Shown piece after piece: positions 45,701-57,147 of a stretch of 64,000 bases of DNA. This DNA is from an uncultured Granulosicoccaceae bacterium (lineage in GTDB: Bacteria > Pseudomonadota > Gammaproteobacteria > Granulosicoccales > Granulosicoccaceae). The translations under genes were made by a program, and so were the position numbers. The notes below the pieces were generated by a model. The model was not told the origin of the DNA and searched no databases. It saw nothing but the letters and a program-made list of their open reading frames with translations. Position 1 is the stretch's first letter. The number at the start of each line of letters is the position of its first letter. Location: positions 1 through 64,000 of the forward strand of contig CALHNS010000001.1 in NCBI GenBank assembly GCA_938035125.1. Direction: 5' to 3'.

Positions 45701-48285
45701 GCGGTTTCGGCTTCCACCAAATGAGCCGCTAGTTTTAATCGCTGCGCTTCGCCTCCACTTAATGTGGGCACCGGTTGCCCCAGTTGTACATAGCCTAAAC
45801 CCACATCCGCTAGTGGCTTTAAACCCAGTGTCACTTTGTCTTCATTGTGAAAGAACATCAGAGCTTCGTCCACGGTCATTTCCAATACATCGGCGATTGA
45901 TTTGCCAGTTGATGTATTGTCTGAAAACACTTTTATATCTAATAGTTCGGGCCGATACCGCTTACCTTGGCATTCGCCGCAACGAAGGTACACATCACTT
46001 AAAAATTGCATCTCAACATGTTCAAAACCGTTGCCTGAACACATGGGGCATCGCATGCCGCTATTGAAACTGAACGAGCTGGCTTTGTAACCTCGTTCTT
46101 TCGCTTCGGGCACTTTTTCAAACACCTTTCGAATCGATTCAAACGCCCCGGTATAACTCACAGGGTTTGAGCGGGCTGATTTTCCAATCGGTGATTGATC
46201 GACCATGACTACCTGATCAATTTTATCGATACCGCTTATGGCTTGATAGGGTTCAGGTAAATCTTTCGGTGTGCCAAATTCGCTGAGTAAGCCTAAATAC
46301 AGCGTGTCGTGAATGAGGGTGGATTTCCCTGACCCGCTTGGGCCTGTTAACACCACTAATCGGTTCAAAGGAAAGCTAATGCTGATGTTTTTTAAATTAT
46401 GCCCACAGGCTTTTTTTAACGTTAGTTTGCCCAAACTTTTATGACGCTTTAACTTTTCAGGCGTGGGTGATGCCTTACCCGCCAAGTATTTAGCCGTAAG
46501 CGATTTTTTACTTTTCAATAACAGTTCTGGTTTGCCATTGAAGGTAACCGAGCCACCGAGCTGTCCAGGGCCTGGGCCCATGTCAATGATGCGATCGGCT
46601 GCGAACATCACTTGGGGGTCGTGTTCAACCACGATTAGCGTGTTGCCCGCATCGCGCAGGCGTTGCAGCACGCGAACGATTCTATCCATGTCACGAGGGT
46701 GCAAACCGATGCTAGGTTCGTCTAAAACGAATAAGGTGTTGACTAAAGAGGTGCCCAGTGCCGTGGTTAAATTAATACGCTGCACTTCCCCGCCCGATAA
46801 GGTGCGCGATTGTCTATCAAGGGTAAGGTAACCTAAGCCCACATCGTTTAAATATCGGAGCCGTGAACGCATTTCTGATAACACTAAAGTAGTGGCTTCA
46901 TCAGCATCACTGGATACTACGGCGTCCACAAAGCTCTGCAGTTCTGATAACGGTAGTCGCATCATATCCACGATGGTTAAGCCAGGTAGCGCTTCGCAAA
47001 CTTTTGTTTTTATCTTGGAATTTGCGGGGTAATAACGCTGTTTCGGCGATATAACAGCGCTCGATTGTTTTAGTGATCCCACCCGCCAGTTCAATGATTC
47101 AGGTTTTAATCGAGCACCATTACAAGCTGTGCAGGTTTCATAGCTGCGGTATTTGGATAGAAAAACCCGCACGTGCATTTTGTACGCTTTACGCTCAAGG
47201 TAGGCAAAAAAGCCATCGATGCCATACCAATGATGTTTGCTGCGCTTACCGCGCCGACGTTTGCCGCCGTCACCGTGAATAACCCAGTCTTTTTCGGTGT
47301 CGGTTAAGGCATTCCAAGGCACATCTAAGGGAATATCTTGAGCTACCGCTTCACGCACTAAATCTTTTTGGCAAATCTTATTCGATTCTGTTTGAAACGG
47401 CTTAATCGCACCACCGATTAACGTTTTAGTATGATCAGGAATCACTAATCGATGATCAATGCCCATCACTCGACCAAACCCACGGCATTCTTCGCATGCC
47501 CCGATGGGTGAATTAAACGAAAAATGCGATGGAGTGGGTTCTTTGTATCGAGTGTTGCAACGCTCACACTGAAGCGCTGCCGAGTAGGTGGTGGCTTTGC
47601 CTATTTTTTTGGCATCGTTAATGGGGTAGATATTGACTTTACCTTGCCCGAATCGCAGGGCCGTTTCCACCGCTTCTGTAAAACGACCGCTGTTTTCTTT
47701 ATCAATGCGCAATCGATCTTGTATAACTTCAATATTTTTCGCTGTTTGTTGGTGTATGCGCGTATAGCCTTGTCGGCCAAGCCAATCGGTAATCTCTTCG
47801 CCTGTAAAGTTATCTGGCACATTGACATTGAAGGTAATCATTGCGCGATTCGCTTTGCCTTCCAGCCACAACGAACAAATATGTTGAGCACTATCGCGTT
47901 GCACCGGATCGCCGCAACCGCCGCAAAATAAATTGGCTGTGCGCGCAAACAATAATTTTATGTGATCGTTTAATTCTGTCATGGTGCCTACGGTGGAACG
48001 CGAGGTTCTAACCGGATTGGTTTGATCAATAGCTATCGCAGGCGGAATGCCTTCGATGCTATCCACAGAAGGCTTGTCCATTCGATCAAGAAACTGGCGC
48101 GCATAAGGGGAGAAGGTTTCCACATAGCGTCGTTGGCCTTCGGCATAAATGGTGTCGAATGCTAAGGTCGATTTTCCCGAGCCACTCACCCCTGTGACCA
48201 CGATAAGCTCGCCATGGGGCAGCTTTAAGTCCAGATGCTTTAAATTGTTCTGGTGGGCGTTCTTTACAACGATGTGCTTACTCAT
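42727..48285 (-). CDS. uvrA: double-length UvrA excinuclease ABC subunit
   Basis: DNA damage-recognition ATPase of nucleotide excision repair, here as two complete UvrA units in one 1852-residue chain. Unit 1 (about 1-960) has Walker [14 protein letters not shown] with lysine 38 and [13 protein letters not shown] near 650. Unit 2 (about 985-1852) has [13 protein letters not shown] near 1020 and [13 protein letters not shown] near 1530. All four ABC signatures are intact ([27 protein letters not shown] twice), as are the four Walker B sites ([44 protein letters not shown]) and the four-cysteine zinc sites of each unit. Ordinary UvrA is about 940 residues and dimerises; a tandem form is known in Chlamydia (about 1786). 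This one would be a covalent UvrA dimer. No LexA box was found upstream. Confidence 0.94.
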   Translation of the reverse strand: MSKHIVVKNAHQNNLKHLDLKLPHGELIVVTGVSGSGKSTLAFDTIYAEGQRRYVETFSPYARQFLDRMDKPSVDSIEGIPPAIAIDQTNPVRTSRSTVGTMTELNDHIKLLFARTANLFCGGCGDPVQRDSAQHICSLWLEGKANRAMITFNVNVPDNFTGEEITDWLGRQGYTRIHQQTAKNIEVIQDRLRIDKENSGRFTEAVETALRFGQGKVNIYPINDAKKIGKATTYSAALQCERCNTRYKEPTPSHFSFNSPIGACEECRGFGRVMGIDHRLVIPDHTKTLIGGAIKPFQTESNKICQKDLVREAVAQDIPLDVPWNALTDTEKDWVIHGDGGKRRRGKRSKHHWYGIDGFFAYLERKAYKMHVRVFLSKYRSYETCTACNGARLKPESLNWRVGSLKQSSAVISPKQRYYPANSKIKTKVCEALPGLTIVDMMRLPLSELQSFVDAVVSSDADEATTLVLSEMRSRLRYLNDVGLGYLTLDRQSRTLSGGEVQRINLTTALGTSLVNTLFVLDEPSIGLHPRDMDRIVRVLQRLRDAGNTLIVVEHDPQVMFAADRIIDMGPGPGQLGGSVTFNGKPELLLKSKKSLTAKYLAGKASPTPEKLKRHKSLGKLTLKKACGHNLKNISISFPLNRLVVLTGPSGSGKSTLIHDTLYLGLLSEFGTPKDLPEPYQAISGIDKIDQVVMVDQSPIGKSARSNPVSYTGAFESIRKVFEKVPEAKERGYKASSFSFNSGMRCPMCSGNGFEHVEMQFLSDVYLRCGECQGKRYRPELLDIKVFSDNTSTGKSIADVLEMTVDEALMFFHNEDKVTLGLKPLADVGLGYVQLGQPVPTLSGGEAQRLKLAAHLVEAETALRKRNAVKTHTLFLFDEPTTGLHFDDIAKLLGAFEQLIDKGHSLIVIEHNLDVIHHADWLIDLGPDGGYAGGELVFAGSPDNIIDEKNSATGQALLAYREATDQLRLAAAVSELDNRVAEDPAPGTLASHDISVRQAREHNLKNIDVDIPRDKLTVVTGMSGSGKSTLAFDIVFNEGQRRYLESLNAYARQFVQPAARPDVDAITGIPPTVAIEQRTSRGGRKSTVATMTEIYHFLRLLFVKLGEQYCPECEVAISAQSIDAITAQVMKQHKAKSVEVFAPLIIDRKGYYTDLAKWALKKGFTQLRVDGTLCPTDDWPRLDRFKEHTIDLPVGTVKVSAKTEKEVQQLIQLGLDYGSGVVKIGKPGATNTLFSTQRACPSCQTSFPELDPRMFSYNSKHGWCTACYGTGIDMPAMKDEDIHEGADIAVPKNDDEGEPCVCAQCEGQRLKPESLNVYFKDYNIADFTSLSIHEAVQQISKLKLTEREATIARDGMQELLSRLTFLDEVGLSYLHLNRAAPTLSGGEAQRIRLAAQLGSNLRGVCYILDEPTIGLHPRDNRMLLNTLGKLRQKGNTIVVVEHDEETINSAEHIIDIGPGAGVRGGEVVATGSVAQIKRNKASITGRMLANPLKHPIYKPRGKAAESLNVKGATLHNLKNVNATLPLQQLVCVSGVSGSGKSTLVRDVLHDNLRIINSKKRLKSLGKLRGCKSIEGWQSINRVLEVDQTPIGKTSRSCPATYIGFWDNIRRLFADTTEARIRGYTASRFSFNVKGGRCDECDGQGMQRIEMSFLPDVKIPCETCNGQRFNQETLSVQYRGKSIGDVLSMNVDDGVEFFEAHSTIHHALKLLQDVGLGYLTLGQQSPTLSGGEAQRIKLVSELSKAKPVLKDSSGRAVVSVHTLYILDEPTVGLHMADVEKLIHVLHRLVENGNSVVVIEHNLDLIAEADYVLDMGPEGGAGGGKVIAKGKPEQVAKSKTSRTGPFLMELLTRD

Positions 48286-48378
48286 ACTGTCATGTTACGC
48301 GCTTCGCAAGCCGTGAGTTCATAAGGGTTCTGACGTAAGAAGCGGTGGACGCGGTCAATCGTTGGCCGTATAACAAAG

Positions 48379-49161
48379 GTGAACCCCCAATTACGCATAG
48401 GGCAGGCCGTGAAAGACGACATACGTGACTTTGAAGAGAAAGGCTTTTTGGTTCGTCGCAACCTTATCGACGATGCTACCGCAACCGATTTAGTGTCATT
48501 AATTGACCGTTCGTTGAAGCCTGCTTTAGCCCCTGTAGAATTTGAAGCCGATGTGCATTACCCGGGGTCGCCCGAATCTCGCACCGCGCCCGGTGGCAAC
48601 ACCCCAAGGCGTTTATTGCATGCTTACAGCCGAGATGCACAATTTCAAGCCATTGCTCGTCATCCAGACATCGTTGCAACGCTTGCCGCATTGATGCAAA
48701 CCGATCAGCTGCTGTTATCTCAAAATCACCACAACTGTGTGATGACGAAACACCCCGGTTTTTCCAGCGTAACCAGCTGGCATCAAGACATTCGGTATTG
48801 GCGCTTTGATCGGCCAGAACTCATAAGCGTATGGCTGGCTTTGGGGCCTGAAACGATCGACAACGGATGCTTATTGGTGCTACCTGGTTCTCATAGATGG
48901 GACTTAGACCCTGGCCGTTTAGATGCTGCGTTATTTTTGCGCACAGATTTAGCAGAAAACCAAGAGCTCATAGCCAAAGCCACACCCGTGGAGTTGCAAC
49001 GAGGGGATGTGCTGTTTTTCCATTCTCGAACCCTGCATGCGGCTGGGCAGAACCAATCAGATACGGTCAAACGTACCTTGGTGTACACCTACCGAGCAGG
49101 TGATAATCAACCCATTCCTGAGACCCGCTCCTCGGTATTCGACGATATCCTGGTGACCTAG
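48379..49161 (+). CDS. phytanoyl-CoA dioxygenase (PhyH) family protein
   Basis: A 260-residue Fe(II)/2-oxoglutarate-dependent oxygenase. The iron site is H-x-D in SWHQDIRYW, with the distal histidine in FHSRTLHAAGQN; the start is IRDFEEKGFLVRRNLI and the strand LVLPGSHRWD precedes the second half. The substrate is unknown; PhyH-like bacterial enzymes act on varied small molecules or lipids. It starts with GTG after GGTG-type upstream bases. It lies about 120 bases upstream of the second CobS copy on the same strand. Confidence 0.85.
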   Translation: MNPQLRIGQAVKDDIRDFEEKGFLVRRNLIDDATATDLVSLIDRSLKPALAPVEFEADVHYPGSPESRTAPGGNTPRRLLHAYSRDAQFQAIARHPDIVATLAALMQTDQLLLSQNHHNCVMTKHPGFSSVTSWHQDIRYWRFDRPELISVWLALGPETIDNGCLLVLPGSHRWDLDPGRLDAALFLRTDLAENQELIAKATPVELQRGDVLFFHSRTLHAAGQNQSDTVKRTLVYTYRAGDNQPIPETRSSVFDDILVT

Positions 49162-49180
49162 TTGGCAACAAGCGGCTGCT

Positions 49181-49216
49181 GTACTGGCTGCCGTATTGGC
49201 GACCGTATTGGCAATG
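49181..49216 (+). repeat. three degenerate 12-base tandem repeats
   Basis: GTACTGGCTGCC, GTATTGGCGACC and GTATTGGCAATG follow each other at 49181-49216, just after the PhyH stop. They are probably random repeat remnants, though they might affect mRNA folding before the second CobS copy. Confidence 0.5.
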
Positions 49217-49282
49217 GCCCGTTTTGGTGCTAATTGATGGGGGCAGTTGGCGAACGTTGTGTCGGTGGCGAATGGTAAATTG

Positions 49283-50260
49283 ATGCACATGAATACAGAT
49301 AATGGCCAGCCTGACACCATCGTATCCGTGCGTGATGCTCTGGGTATAGACAGCGATTTACGCGTTCCCGCCTTTAGCGAGCGCACCGAACACGTACCGG
49401 CAATCGATGACGCCTATCGATTTGATTTGGATGTCACCCTTGCGATCTTGGCAGGCTTTAGTGCCAATCGACGAGTGTTAGTACAGGGCTATCATGGCAC
49501 CGGTAAGTCCACACACATCGAACAAGTGGCCGCTCGATTAAATTGGCCGTGTGTGCGGGTGAATTTAGATGGGCACATCTCACGCCTTGATTTGGTTGGC
49601 CGCGATGCGATTGTGATGAAAGACGGTGTGCAAGTCACCGAGTTCCAAGAGGGTATTTTGCCTTGGGCGTTGCAACGTCCTGTGGCCTTAATATTCGATG
49701 AGTTCGATGCAGGGCGCCCAGATGTCATGTTTGTTATTCAACGCATTTTGGAACGCGATGGTAAGTTCACGCTGTTGGATCAAAACCGTGTCATTAATCC
49801 ACACGCATCGTTTCGATTATTCGCCACCGCAAACACCATCGGATTGGGAAATTTAAATGGTTTGTATCACGGCACCCAAGTGCTTAATCAGGCGCAAATC
49901 GATCGTTGGAACATCGTATCGAAACTGAATTACTTAGCACCAGATGCCGAAGCAGGCATCGTGCACGCACGGGTACCTGCTATGGGCGAACGGGCCGGTG
50001 GTGCAGAATTAGTAAAATCGATGGTGGCTCTGGCAGCGCTTACTCGTGATGGGTTTATCGCAGGCGATGTGTCCACAGTGATGTCACCACGAACGGTCAT
50101 CACATGGGCTGAAAATATCATCATATTTGATAACGTTGAGAAAGCATTTGAACTGAGTTACTTAAACAAATGTGACGATGCTGAGCATTCCATTGTGGCC
50201 GAATTTTACCAACGAGCCATGGGTGAAGAACTGGCTGGCTCCATCGCACATAATGTCTGA
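49283..50260 (+). CDS. cobS2: CobS-like AAA+ ATPase (pair 2)
   Basis: A 325-residue paralogue of pair 1. It has [19 protein letters not shown], Walker [22 protein letters not shown], Walker [19 protein letters not shown] and [19 protein letters not shown]. The frame extends to a TTG at 49247, but ATG 49283 (or 49289) is preferred. Its C terminus overlaps the start of the CobT-like gene by eight bases. It is closely similar to pair 1 over the whole length, so a duplication is clear. No cobalamin gene accompanies it either. Confidence 0.9.
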   Translation: MHMNTDNGQPDTIVSVRDALGIDSDLRVPAFSERTEHVPAIDDAYRFDLDVTLAILAGFSANRRVLVQGYHGTGKSTHIEQVAARLNWPCVRVNLDGHISRLDLVGRDAIVMKDGVQVTEFQEGILPWALQRPVALIFDEFDAGRPDVMFVIQRILERDGKFTLLDQNRVINPHASFRLFATANTIGLGNLNGLYHGTQVLNQAQIDRWNIVSKLNYLAPDAEAGIVHARVPAMGERAGGAELVKSMVALAALTRDGFIAGDVSTVMSPRTVITWAENIIIFDNVEKAFELSYLNKCDDAEHSIVAEFYQRAMGEELAGSIAHNV

Positions 50261-51971
50261 ACTTGCCCGCACACGCGAGTGGGAGCGCCATGGCGCAGCC
50301 TCATTGCGTGCGCTCAGTGGTGAGCCATCGGCTGAATATCGTGCCAGCCGTTTGCGCGTAGGGCACAATGCCCAAGGGTTTGCCTCTCCGCATTTAGGCG
50401 TTCCATTTGCTGAATCTACCTTAGATGGCAGTCGTGGCATCGCCGATTCATTAGCCTTGCGCCTGCGACACAGTGATCGAGAATTACACAAAAAACTGGC
50501 GCCAGAAGACCCATTAGCGCGCATATTTTTTGATGTATTTGAACAGCTTCGCTGTGAGTCACTTGCCGATCAATCGCTACGCGGAATTTTAAAAAATTTA
50601 GATGCAGCCTTCGTGCAGTGGTGTAACACGGTGCACGGTGGCGCTATGGCCGATAGCGCATTGGGCATTCTGCTGTACACGGTTGTGCACATGGTGCGTG
50701 CCCGATTGGTTAGCACCATAGAAGATGAGACGGCCGAACAATTGGTTGAAGCCACCCGCGCTAATTTGTCCAAAATTATTGGGCATGAACTGTATGCGTT
50801 TAAGAAAGATCGTTTCGATCAGGCCGCTTATGCAGTGCATGCCGCGTCAATGGCTAACAAGCTAGCCGCCATGGTTGACGATGACGGTGGTGATGATGCG
50901 GATGTGGAATCCGTTAAAGAGCGTCATTCCATCATTCTGCCGCCCGACTGGGATGGCGACGGCATCAATGAAGTGGGCGATGGGGTGGCAGGGGCTTTGC
51001 CCGAAGGCGACAATGTAGAAGAGTCGCTACTGGATACGGTAGGCGGTTACCACGTATTCACTACCGAGTTTGATGCTGAAGTTACCGGTGAATCGCTATA
51101 CCGAGAAAGCAAACGCGCAACACTACGAGCTACGTTAGATAAGCACGTATTAGCGCAGGCGGTCAGTATGCCAAGGCTTGCTCGCGAGCTACAAAGCCTT
51201 TTTTCAGAGCCAGTGGACGATGGTTGGTTGTTTGGTCAAGAAGCTGGCTTAGTTGATGCTCGGCGTTTGGCTCAGCTGGTCAGTAACCCGCATTACAAAC
51301 AAGTGTTTGTAGAGCGTCGGCAGCAGCCGCGTTCGAATTCTGCGGTGACGTTCCTGATTGATAATTCTGGATCCATGAAGCGCCAACGCTTCGTAGCGGT
51401 GGCCACCTTAATTGATACGTTTTGTCGAGCCTTGCAACTGGCAGGCGTTACTACCGAAGTGTTGGGATTTACCACAGGTGATTGGAACGGCGGCAAAGCG
51501 ATGGAGGCTTGGCGAAAAGCTGGTATGCCGGACGAGCCGGGCCGATTGGGTGAGGCCTTGCATGTGGTATACAAAGATCAGCACACCTCTTGGCGACGCT
51601 CGCGACACGGGCTATCGAGCTTGTTGGAAACCTTGCATTTTAGAGAAGGTATTGATGGAGAGGCTTTGCTGTGGGCCTATCGCAGATTGAATCGCCAGCC
51701 AGAAGATCAAAAATACTTGGTGGTTATCTCCGATGGGGCACCAATGGATGCTGCCACTCACCACAACAATCCTGAAGGATTTCTAGAGCAGCACTTACGC
51801 GATGTGGCAGGACATATCGAGCGCCATACGCCAGTGCACTTGGCGGCTATCGGTATCGATCTAGATTTAACCGACACCTATCAAAACAGTATTGGGTTGG
51901 ATTTGAACGGAACCTTGGGTCAGGCCAGTTACCGTGTATTGCACACATTGTTCTCAGGGCGCATGCGGTAG
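50253..51971 (+). CDS. divergent CobT-like VWA-domain protein (pair 2)
   Basis: A 572-residue partner of the second CobS. It has the CobT outline (N-terminal helical part, a short acidic linker at about 210-270 with [12 protein letters not shown]-terminal VWA domain) and an intact [19 protein letters not shown]. It departs strongly from the CobT consensus: the block corresponding to [14 protein letters not shown] reads [19 protein letters not shown], and the [11 protein letters not shown] block is replaced by [11 protein letters not shown]. The linker is also much less acidic than in pair 1. ATG 50253 overlaps cobS2, giving translational coupling; an earlier in-frame start at 50172 would lie inside cobS2 and is not favoured. 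It probably has a different client from pair 1. Confidence 0.83.
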   Translation: MSELARTREWERHGAASLRALSGEPSAEYRASRLRVGHNAQGFASPHLGVPFAESTLDGSRGIADSLALRLRHSDRELHKKLAPEDPLARIFFDVFEQLRCESLADQSLRGILKNLDAAFVQWCNTVHGGAMADSALGILLYTVVHMVRARLVSTIEDETAEQLVEATRANLSKIIGHELYAFKKDRFDQAAYAVHAASMANKLAAMVDDDGGDDADVESVKERHSIILPPDWDGDGINEVGDGVAGALPEGDNVEESLLDTVGGYHVFTTEFDAEVTGESLYRESKRATLRATLDKHVLAQAVSMPRLARELQSLFSEPVDDGWLFGQEAGLVDARRLAQLVSNPHYKQVFVERRQQPRSNSAVTFLIDNSGSMKRQRFVAVATLIDTFCRALQLAGVTTEVLGFTTGDWNGGKAMEAWRKAGMPDEPGRLGEALHVVYKDQHTSWRRSRHGLSSLLETLHFREGIDGEALLWAYRRLNRQPEDQKYLVVISDGAPMDAATHHNNPEGFLEQHLRDVAGHIERHTPVHLAAIGIDLDLTDTYQNSIGLDLNGTLGQASYRVLHTLFSGRMR

Positions 51972-52011
51972 AATTAGGGCGTCATTTCCCTACGTATTAA
52001 AGAGTCATCCC

Positions 52012-54612
52012 ATGCAGGAAGAGTACGACGCCACGTCGGTAGAGTCGCACGTGCAAGATGTTTGGAACGCAAATCAAGCATTTGAAGTCACAGAAGACGA
52101 AACTCGGCCCAAATACTATTGCTTGTGCATGTTTCCCTACCCCAGTGGCAGCCTGCACATGGGCCATGTGCGTAACTACACCATCGGCGATGTGCTCTCG
52201 CGTTACAAGCGCATGCAAGGCTTCAATGTGTTGCAACCAATGGGTTGGGATGCGTTCGGCCTACCGGCTGAAAATGCGGCCATAAAAAACAACACCGCGC
52301 CTGCCAAATGGACGTATCAAAACATCGATGAGATGCGCGAACAGTTGCAGCGCATGGGCATCGCCTACGATTGGTCGCGTGAGTTTGCCACATGCACTCC
52401 TGAATACTATCGCTGGGAACAATGGTTCTTTACGCAATTGGTTGAAAAAGGTCTGGCGTATAAAAAAATGGCCACCGTTAACTGGGACCCAGTTGAGCAA
52501 ACGGTACTAGCGAACGAACAAGTGGATGCCGAAGGTCGCGGCTGGCGATCAGGTGCGTTGGTAGAACGTCGACAAATTTCGCAGTGGTTTTTAAAGATCA
52601 CTCAATACGCAGAAGAGCTTTTAGAAGAAACAGAAAAATTAGACGGCTGGCCCGATGCCGTTCGCACCATGCAGCGCAATTGGATTGGCCGATCAGAAGG
52701 GGTGGAATTTGATTTTGCTTTAGCCGATGGCGATGTGGCCGGTGAATCGGCGATTCGCGTTTACACCACACGTCCTGATACGGTGGCAGGTGTTACGTAC
52801 ATGGCTGTGGCGGCTGAACACCCGCTAGCCACGCACGCAGCCGAATCGAATGCAGATGTACAAGCCTTTGTTGATGAGTGCAAAAAAACAGGCACATCCG
52901 AAGCTGCCATGGAAAAACTTGAGAAGAAGGGTGTGCCGCTGGGTATTGATGCAATCAATCCCGTCTCGGGTGAAAAGGTACCGGTATATGTAGCCAACTT
53001 CGTGTTGATGACGTACGGAACCGGTGCGGTTATGTCTGTACCAGGCCATGATCAACGAGATTTTGAATTTGCTAAAAAATTCGGTTTACCGATCAAGCAA
53101 GTGGTGCAATCTACTAATGAAGCGGTTGATGTATCAGAAGCTGCGTTTACCGATAAAGAGAACACCGTATCGATCAATTCTGGGCAGTTCGATGGTTTAG
53201 ACTTTTCAGCGTGCTTTAAAGCTACGGCCGATTTTCTTGCAGCTAATGCCAACGGCGATAAGAAAGTGAATTACCGCTTACGCGATTGGGGTGTTTCTCG
53301 GCAACGTTACTGGGGTTGCCCCATCCCAATAATTTATGACAAAGACGGCAACGCCCATACCGTGCCTGAACAAGATTTGCCTGTGGTGTTACCTGAAGAT
53401 GTCGCTTTTTCTGGTGTGAATTCACCTATAAAAGAAGACCCTAACTTTTTTAACACCACGGTTCCTGGAACCAATGAGCCAGGTACGCGCGAAACCGACA
53501 CCTTCGATACGTTCTTTGAATCCAGTTGGTATTACGCCCGTTATGCCTGCCCTGATGCGGATGCCATGTTAGATAGCCGGGCTAACTATTGGTTACCGGT
53601 AGATCAATACATCGGTGGTGTGGAGCACGCCGTTCTGCATTTACTGTACGCGCGTTTCTTCCACAAGCTAATGCGCGATGTGGGATTGATTACATCAGAT
53701 GAGCCGTTTACACGCCTATTAACTCAAGGCATGGTTATAGCCGAAACGTTTTATCGTGATGATGATGGTAAACCCGAATATTTTAATGCACGTGAACTTG
53801 ATTTAACATACGACGATAAAGGCCGCATTAATGGCGCCACACTTAAAGCCGATGGTAAGCCTGTAACGGTGGGCCGCATCGAGAAAATGTCTAAATCGAA
53901 GAACAACGGTGTTGATCCGATTGAGATGATTGATAAGTACGGCGCCGATACGGTTCGTTTGTTTTCCATGAGTGACAGCCCTCCACACCAATCTTTGGAA
54001 TGGAAAGACGGTGGTGTTGAAGGCATGAATCGCTTTTTAAAACGCGTTTGGCGGGAAGTGTCGCGTTTGCCGTCCGATGCGGGCCAGCACTTATTTGACC
54101 AAGAAGAGCTAAACGATGAGCAGAAAGCGCTGCGTCGTAAAACTCATGAAACCATTGCAAAAGTCACTGACGATATCGAACGACGTTACACATTTAATAC
54201 CGCCATTGCATCAATGATGGAATTATTTAATGAAGCCAGTAAGTTTGATGACAGAAGTAACAGCGGATTCGCTGTGCAACATGAGGCCTATGGTGCGTTA
54301 ATTCGTTTATTAAGCCCCTTCACACCACATATCACTCATGAGATGTGGGCAGGGCTTGGGTACGAATCTGCGTTAATTGATGAAGCATGGCCAGAAGTAG
54401 ATGAAGAAGCCTTAGTGCGCGATTCGATCACGTTGGTATTGCAAGTCAATGGAAAACGCCGTTCTGAAATTTCGATTGCAGCCAGTGCTTCCAAAGATGA
54501 ATGTGAAGCAGCCGCGATGGCCGATGAGAATGTGATAAAAAATATTGACGGTAAAACTGTGCGTAAAGTGATCGTAGTGCCTGGGAAATTGGTGAACATA
54601 GTTGCCAATTAA
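52012..54612 (+). CDS. leuS: leucyl-tRNA synthetase
   Basis: Charges tRNA-Leu with leucine. The 866-residue product matches E. coli LeuRS (860). HMGH is at residues 49-52 (HIGH box), the KMSKS box at about 625, and the editing insert lies around 230-430 with [15 protein letters not shown]. The frame is open upstream to 51934, within the end of cobT2, but ATG 52012 gives the usual start. In many gammaproteobacteria leuS is followed directly by lptE; here five genes intervene. Confidence 0.97.
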   Translation: MQEEYDATSVESHVQDVWNANQAFEVTEDETRPKYYCLCMFPYPSGSLHMGHVRNYTIGDVLSRYKRMQGFNVLQPMGWDAFGLPAENAAIKNNTAPAKWTYQNIDEMREQLQRMGIAYDWSREFATCTPEYYRWEQWFFTQLVEKGLAYKKMATVNWDPVEQTVLANEQVDAEGRGWRSGALVERRQISQWFLKITQYAEELLEETEKLDGWPDAVRTMQRNWIGRSEGVEFDFALADGDVAGESAIRVYTTRPDTVAGVTYMAVAAEHPLATHAAESNADVQAFVDECKKTGTSEAAMEKLEKKGVPLGIDAINPVSGEKVPVYVANFVLMTYGTGAVMSVPGHDQRDFEFAKKFGLPIKQVVQSTNEAVDVSEAAFTDKENTVSINSGQFDGLDFSACFKATADFLAANANGDKKVNYRLRDWGVSRQRYWGCPIPIIYDKDGNAHTVPEQDLPVVLPEDVAFSGVNSPIKEDPNFFNTTVPGTNEPGTRETDTFDTFFESSWYYARYACPDADAMLDSRANYWLPVDQYIGGVEHAVLHLLYARFFHKLMRDVGLITSDEPFTRLLTQGMVIAETFYRDDDGKPEYFNARELDLTYDDKGRINGATLKADGKPVTVGRIEKMSKSKNNGVDPIEMIDKYGADTVRLFSMSDSPPHQSLEWKDGGVEGMNRFLKRVWREVSRLPSDAGQHLFDQEELNDEQKALRRKTHETIAKVTDDIERRYTFNTAIASMMELFNEASKFDDRSNSGFAVQHEAYGALIRLLSPFTPHITHEMWAGLGYESALIDEAWPEVDEEALVRDSITLVLQVNGKRRSEISIAASASKDECEAAAMADENVIKNIDGKTVRKVIVVPGKLVNIVAN

Positions 54613-54644
54613 CCGCTTATCGTTGGTTGCGGCATTCGCATAGC

Positions 54645-55538
54645 ATGTTTTCCAACGCCTATTTATTACTCATCACAGCCACCATGCTTTGGGGTGGTAA
54701 TGCGGTGGCAGCTCGTTTGGCTGCAGATGAATGGCAGTCGTTTACCCTAACGTTTGTGCGTTGGACAATTACTTTATTGTGTTTGTTGCCCTTTACCTAT
54801 AAACACCTGAAAAACGATTGGCCAGTGTTGCGCTCTCGGGTGGTTGTTTTGTTTTGTATGGGCGCGTTTGGTATGGGGCTTTTTAATATCACCATGTTTA
54901 CCGCACTTCGTTATACGACAGCGGTAAACGCAAGCATCGAACAATCATTAATGCCTGTGCTCATCATTTTGGCGAATTTTTTGTTTTTTCGTCAAAAGGC
55001 AACGATATGGCAACTAGTGGGCGTTGCTATTTCCATTGTGGGTGTGATTGTTACCAGCACCAATGGCGAACCGCTGGGCTTTTTTAGTGGCGCCTTAAAT
55101 CGAGGCGATGCGTTAATGCTAGTGGCGGCGGTTTTCTACGCAGGCTACACCATCTCATTACGTTGGCGACCTGATATTCACTGGCTCAGTTTTCTCTTTG
55201 TGATCGCCTGCGGGGCCGCAGCGGTTTGTTTGCCGCTCACCGTTTGGGAAGTGAATGCCAAAGGTTTTGAGCCGCCCTCTATCAAGGGTTGGATGCTGTT
55301 GTGGTACACCGTTATTTTTCCAACGGTTGTGTCGCAACTTGCGTTTGCACGCGGGGTGGAACTGATTGGAGGTAATCGCGCCGGATTGTTTATCAATCTG
55401 GTGCCCGTATTTGGTTCTTTGCTAGCCGTTTTATTAATCGGTGAATCGTTTCATCTTTATCATGCATTAGGCATGGTATTGGTGCTGGGTGGAATTTTCT
55501 TAGCTGAAAAAAGTGCTAAAGGTAAAGATCCAGCTTAA
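54645..55538 (+). CDS. EamA/DMT-family transporter
   Basis: A 297-residue membrane protein with ten predicted hydrophobic segments and two EamA repeats. The first repeat starts LLLITATMLWGGNAVAARLAA and the second starts ALMLVAAVFYAGYTISL. Members export amino acids or nucleotide-related solutes. The frame can start at TTG 54627, but ATG 54645 is chosen. Its stop overlaps the convergent RNB gene by 23 bases. It lies 32 bases after leuS, possibly in its operon. Confidence 0.85.
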   Translation: MFSNAYLLLITATMLWGGNAVAARLAADEWQSFTLTFVRWTITLLCLLPFTYKHLKNDWPVLRSRVVVLFCMGAFGMGLFNITMFTALRYTTAVNASIEQSLMPVLIILANFLFFRQKATIWQLVGVAISIVGVIVTSTNGEPLGFFSGALNRGDALMLVAAVFYAGYTISLRWRPDIHWLSFLFVIACGAAAVCLPLTVWEVNAKGFEPPSIKGWMLLWYTVIFPTVVSQLAFARGVELIGGNRAGLFINLVPVFGSLLAVLLIGESFHLYHALGMVLVLGGIFLAEKSAKGKDPA

Positions 55539-57114
55539 AACGCCTGCGCTCAGCATCAAAGGCTCGCACTTTAACGCTTACCGCATCGCCCAACACAAAC
55601 CTAGGTTGCTGCACATTCAACGCTTCTGCGCTAACGTCGCTGATAATGTAATCGGTTTGATATTGTTCATTTAAATCTTCAACGTATACTTTTAAATCCA
55701 CCGCTAAGTCGTCAATGGCCACATAAATTCGCCCACTGCGAAAACCCATAACGGTTCCTGAGTGTGTGTGGTCAGATCCGTGTTCTAAATCGCTCTTAAG
55801 GTGCGCATCAATCACAGCGAATTCGATGGCTTTACCTAATTGTTTTTGTCGTTGTTTCGCAGTATTTGCAGCCTCAATAACGTCAGATCGAATGGCGGCA
55901 TCAAACGCAGAATCTAATGCGGGTTCAAGGCCTAGCGCCTCTAACAATTCTTTGTGAGTGTAAATGCCAACAATTTCTCGCATGGGAGATGAGAAACGGG
56001 CGTAGCTTTCGGCGCCTAATGCATGGTGCCTACCCGGTTCTGCTCTGAATTCGGAGGCTTGATTAATCATGAGCACTTGGCGCTCAATGGCCTGCACTAA
56101 GCGTTTTGATTCAGCATCGTTAGGTAATCCTGCTATGAAGTCTGCAAGGCTTTGCTCGGGTTTTCGTTGGAATCGTTCGTCTAGTGTTTTTATTTTATTC
56201 AACGCTACAAGATTATCGGCTAACGCTTTTCTTCTTTTTTTAAGCGGTGCATCATGCACACGAAATATGGGCTGCAGCTCTGGATGTAAACGGTTCAAAG
56301 ACTCTAGAAGAAGGGCACCTTGCATATTGCACAACAAACTGATTTGTTCGTTATAACGCTCGGTATTGTAGCGCTCGCGTTCATGTAACTCAAAACCGTT
56401 AGCGGTAAGGCTTATTTGTGTTTCACGTCGATCGAATTGGATAACGTCTCTATCTTCGGAACGCTCAATTAATAGAAGGCCCAGCTGTTTAAGTAATCTT
56501 AAGGAGTTTTCCGATTCTTGCGGAATAGGTGGGTCATGCGGTTTGGATTGATTGTCTAGCCAGCGCTGCACACCTTCATAACTTAGCTTGGCGAAGCTTT
56601 TAATTCGCGCCCGTACAATTTCAGTGCGGGTGCACACACCATCCGCTGTTAAGGTCATGTCGAACACCAATGCGCGACGTTCCACATCCGCATTTAATGA
56701 AACTAAATCTTCTGAAAGGGCTGTTGGGAGCATCGGCACCGAACGGCTAGGTAAATAATAACTGGTGCCACGTGCCAAAGCTTCTTTAAATAACGCGCTG
56801 CCTGGTTTTACATAATACGATGCATCGGCGAGTGCATAGCGGCAACGGTATCCATTGCTAACACTAGCATCGTCTTGATCGACATGATGAGCCGGGTTAG
56901 CGGGAATCGATTCAATTAATAACGCTTGATCTAAATCACGAGAATCTGGGTTGTCGATGGTAACAAACGGCTCGTTTGTCCAATCCAGCAATTCGGCATC
57001 GTGAATGCCATTGTTTTGCTGCCAGTAGGCCACCTCATCATGGGCCGCTTGGGAATGTGTGGTGTCAACTTTGTATTGGCGCAGCGTATCGTTAAGTAGT
57101 TTTTTAACATCCAT
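55516..57114 (-). CDS. RNB-domain ribonuclease (RNase II-like, short)
   Basis: A 532-residue 3'-5' exoribonuclease. The catalytic RNB motif with its aspartates reads VTIDNPDSRDLDQALL (about residues 50-65), followed by ADASYYVKPGSALFKEALARGTSYYLPSRSVPMLPTALSEDL. The C terminus has an S1-like OB region. It lacks the N-terminal cold-shock domains of RNase II/R (E. coli 644/813 residues), so it is a short form. It lies 33 bases downstream of a PLD-type nuclease gene on the same strand, which may be co-transcribed. Confidence 0.9.
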   Translation of the reverse strand: MDVKKLLNDTLRQYKVDTTHSQAAHDEVAYWQQNNGIHDAELLDWTNEPFVTIDNPDSRDLDQALLIESIPANPAHHVDQDDASVSNGYRCRYALADASYYVKPGSALFKEALARGTSYYLPSRSVPMLPTALSEDLVSLNADVERRALVFDMTLTADGVCTRTEIVRARIKSFAKLSYEGVQRWLDNQSKPHDPPIPQESENSLRLLKQLGLLLIERSEDRDVIQFDRRETQISLTANGFELHERERYNTERYNEQISLLCNMQGALLLESLNRLHPELQPIFRVHDAPLKKRRKALADNLVALNKIKTLDERFQRKPEQSLADFIAGLPNDAESKRLVQAIERQVLMINQASEFRAEPGRHHALGAESYARFSSPMREIVGIYTHKELLEALGLEPALDSAFDAAIRSDVIEAANTAKQRQKQLGKAIEFAVIDAHLKSDLEHGSDHTHSGTVMGFRSGRIYVAIDDLAVDLKVYVEDLNEQYQTDYIISDVSAEALNVQQPRFVLGDAVSVKVRAFDAERRRFKLDLYL

Positions 57115-57147
57115 AGGGCTAGTTTGTATTGTTATATTGGGCTGGTT

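Noticed and set aside
48286-48378. LexA/SOS box upstream of uvrA
   Set aside because: No CTGT-N8-ACAG pattern is present in the 93 bases between uvrA and the PhyH gene, only a half-site-like CTGT.
29018-51971. CobS/CobT pairs taken as evidence for cobalamin synthesis here
   Set aside because: No cobN or other cobalamin biosynthesis gene is in the window, so the pathway cannot be claimed from these genes alone.
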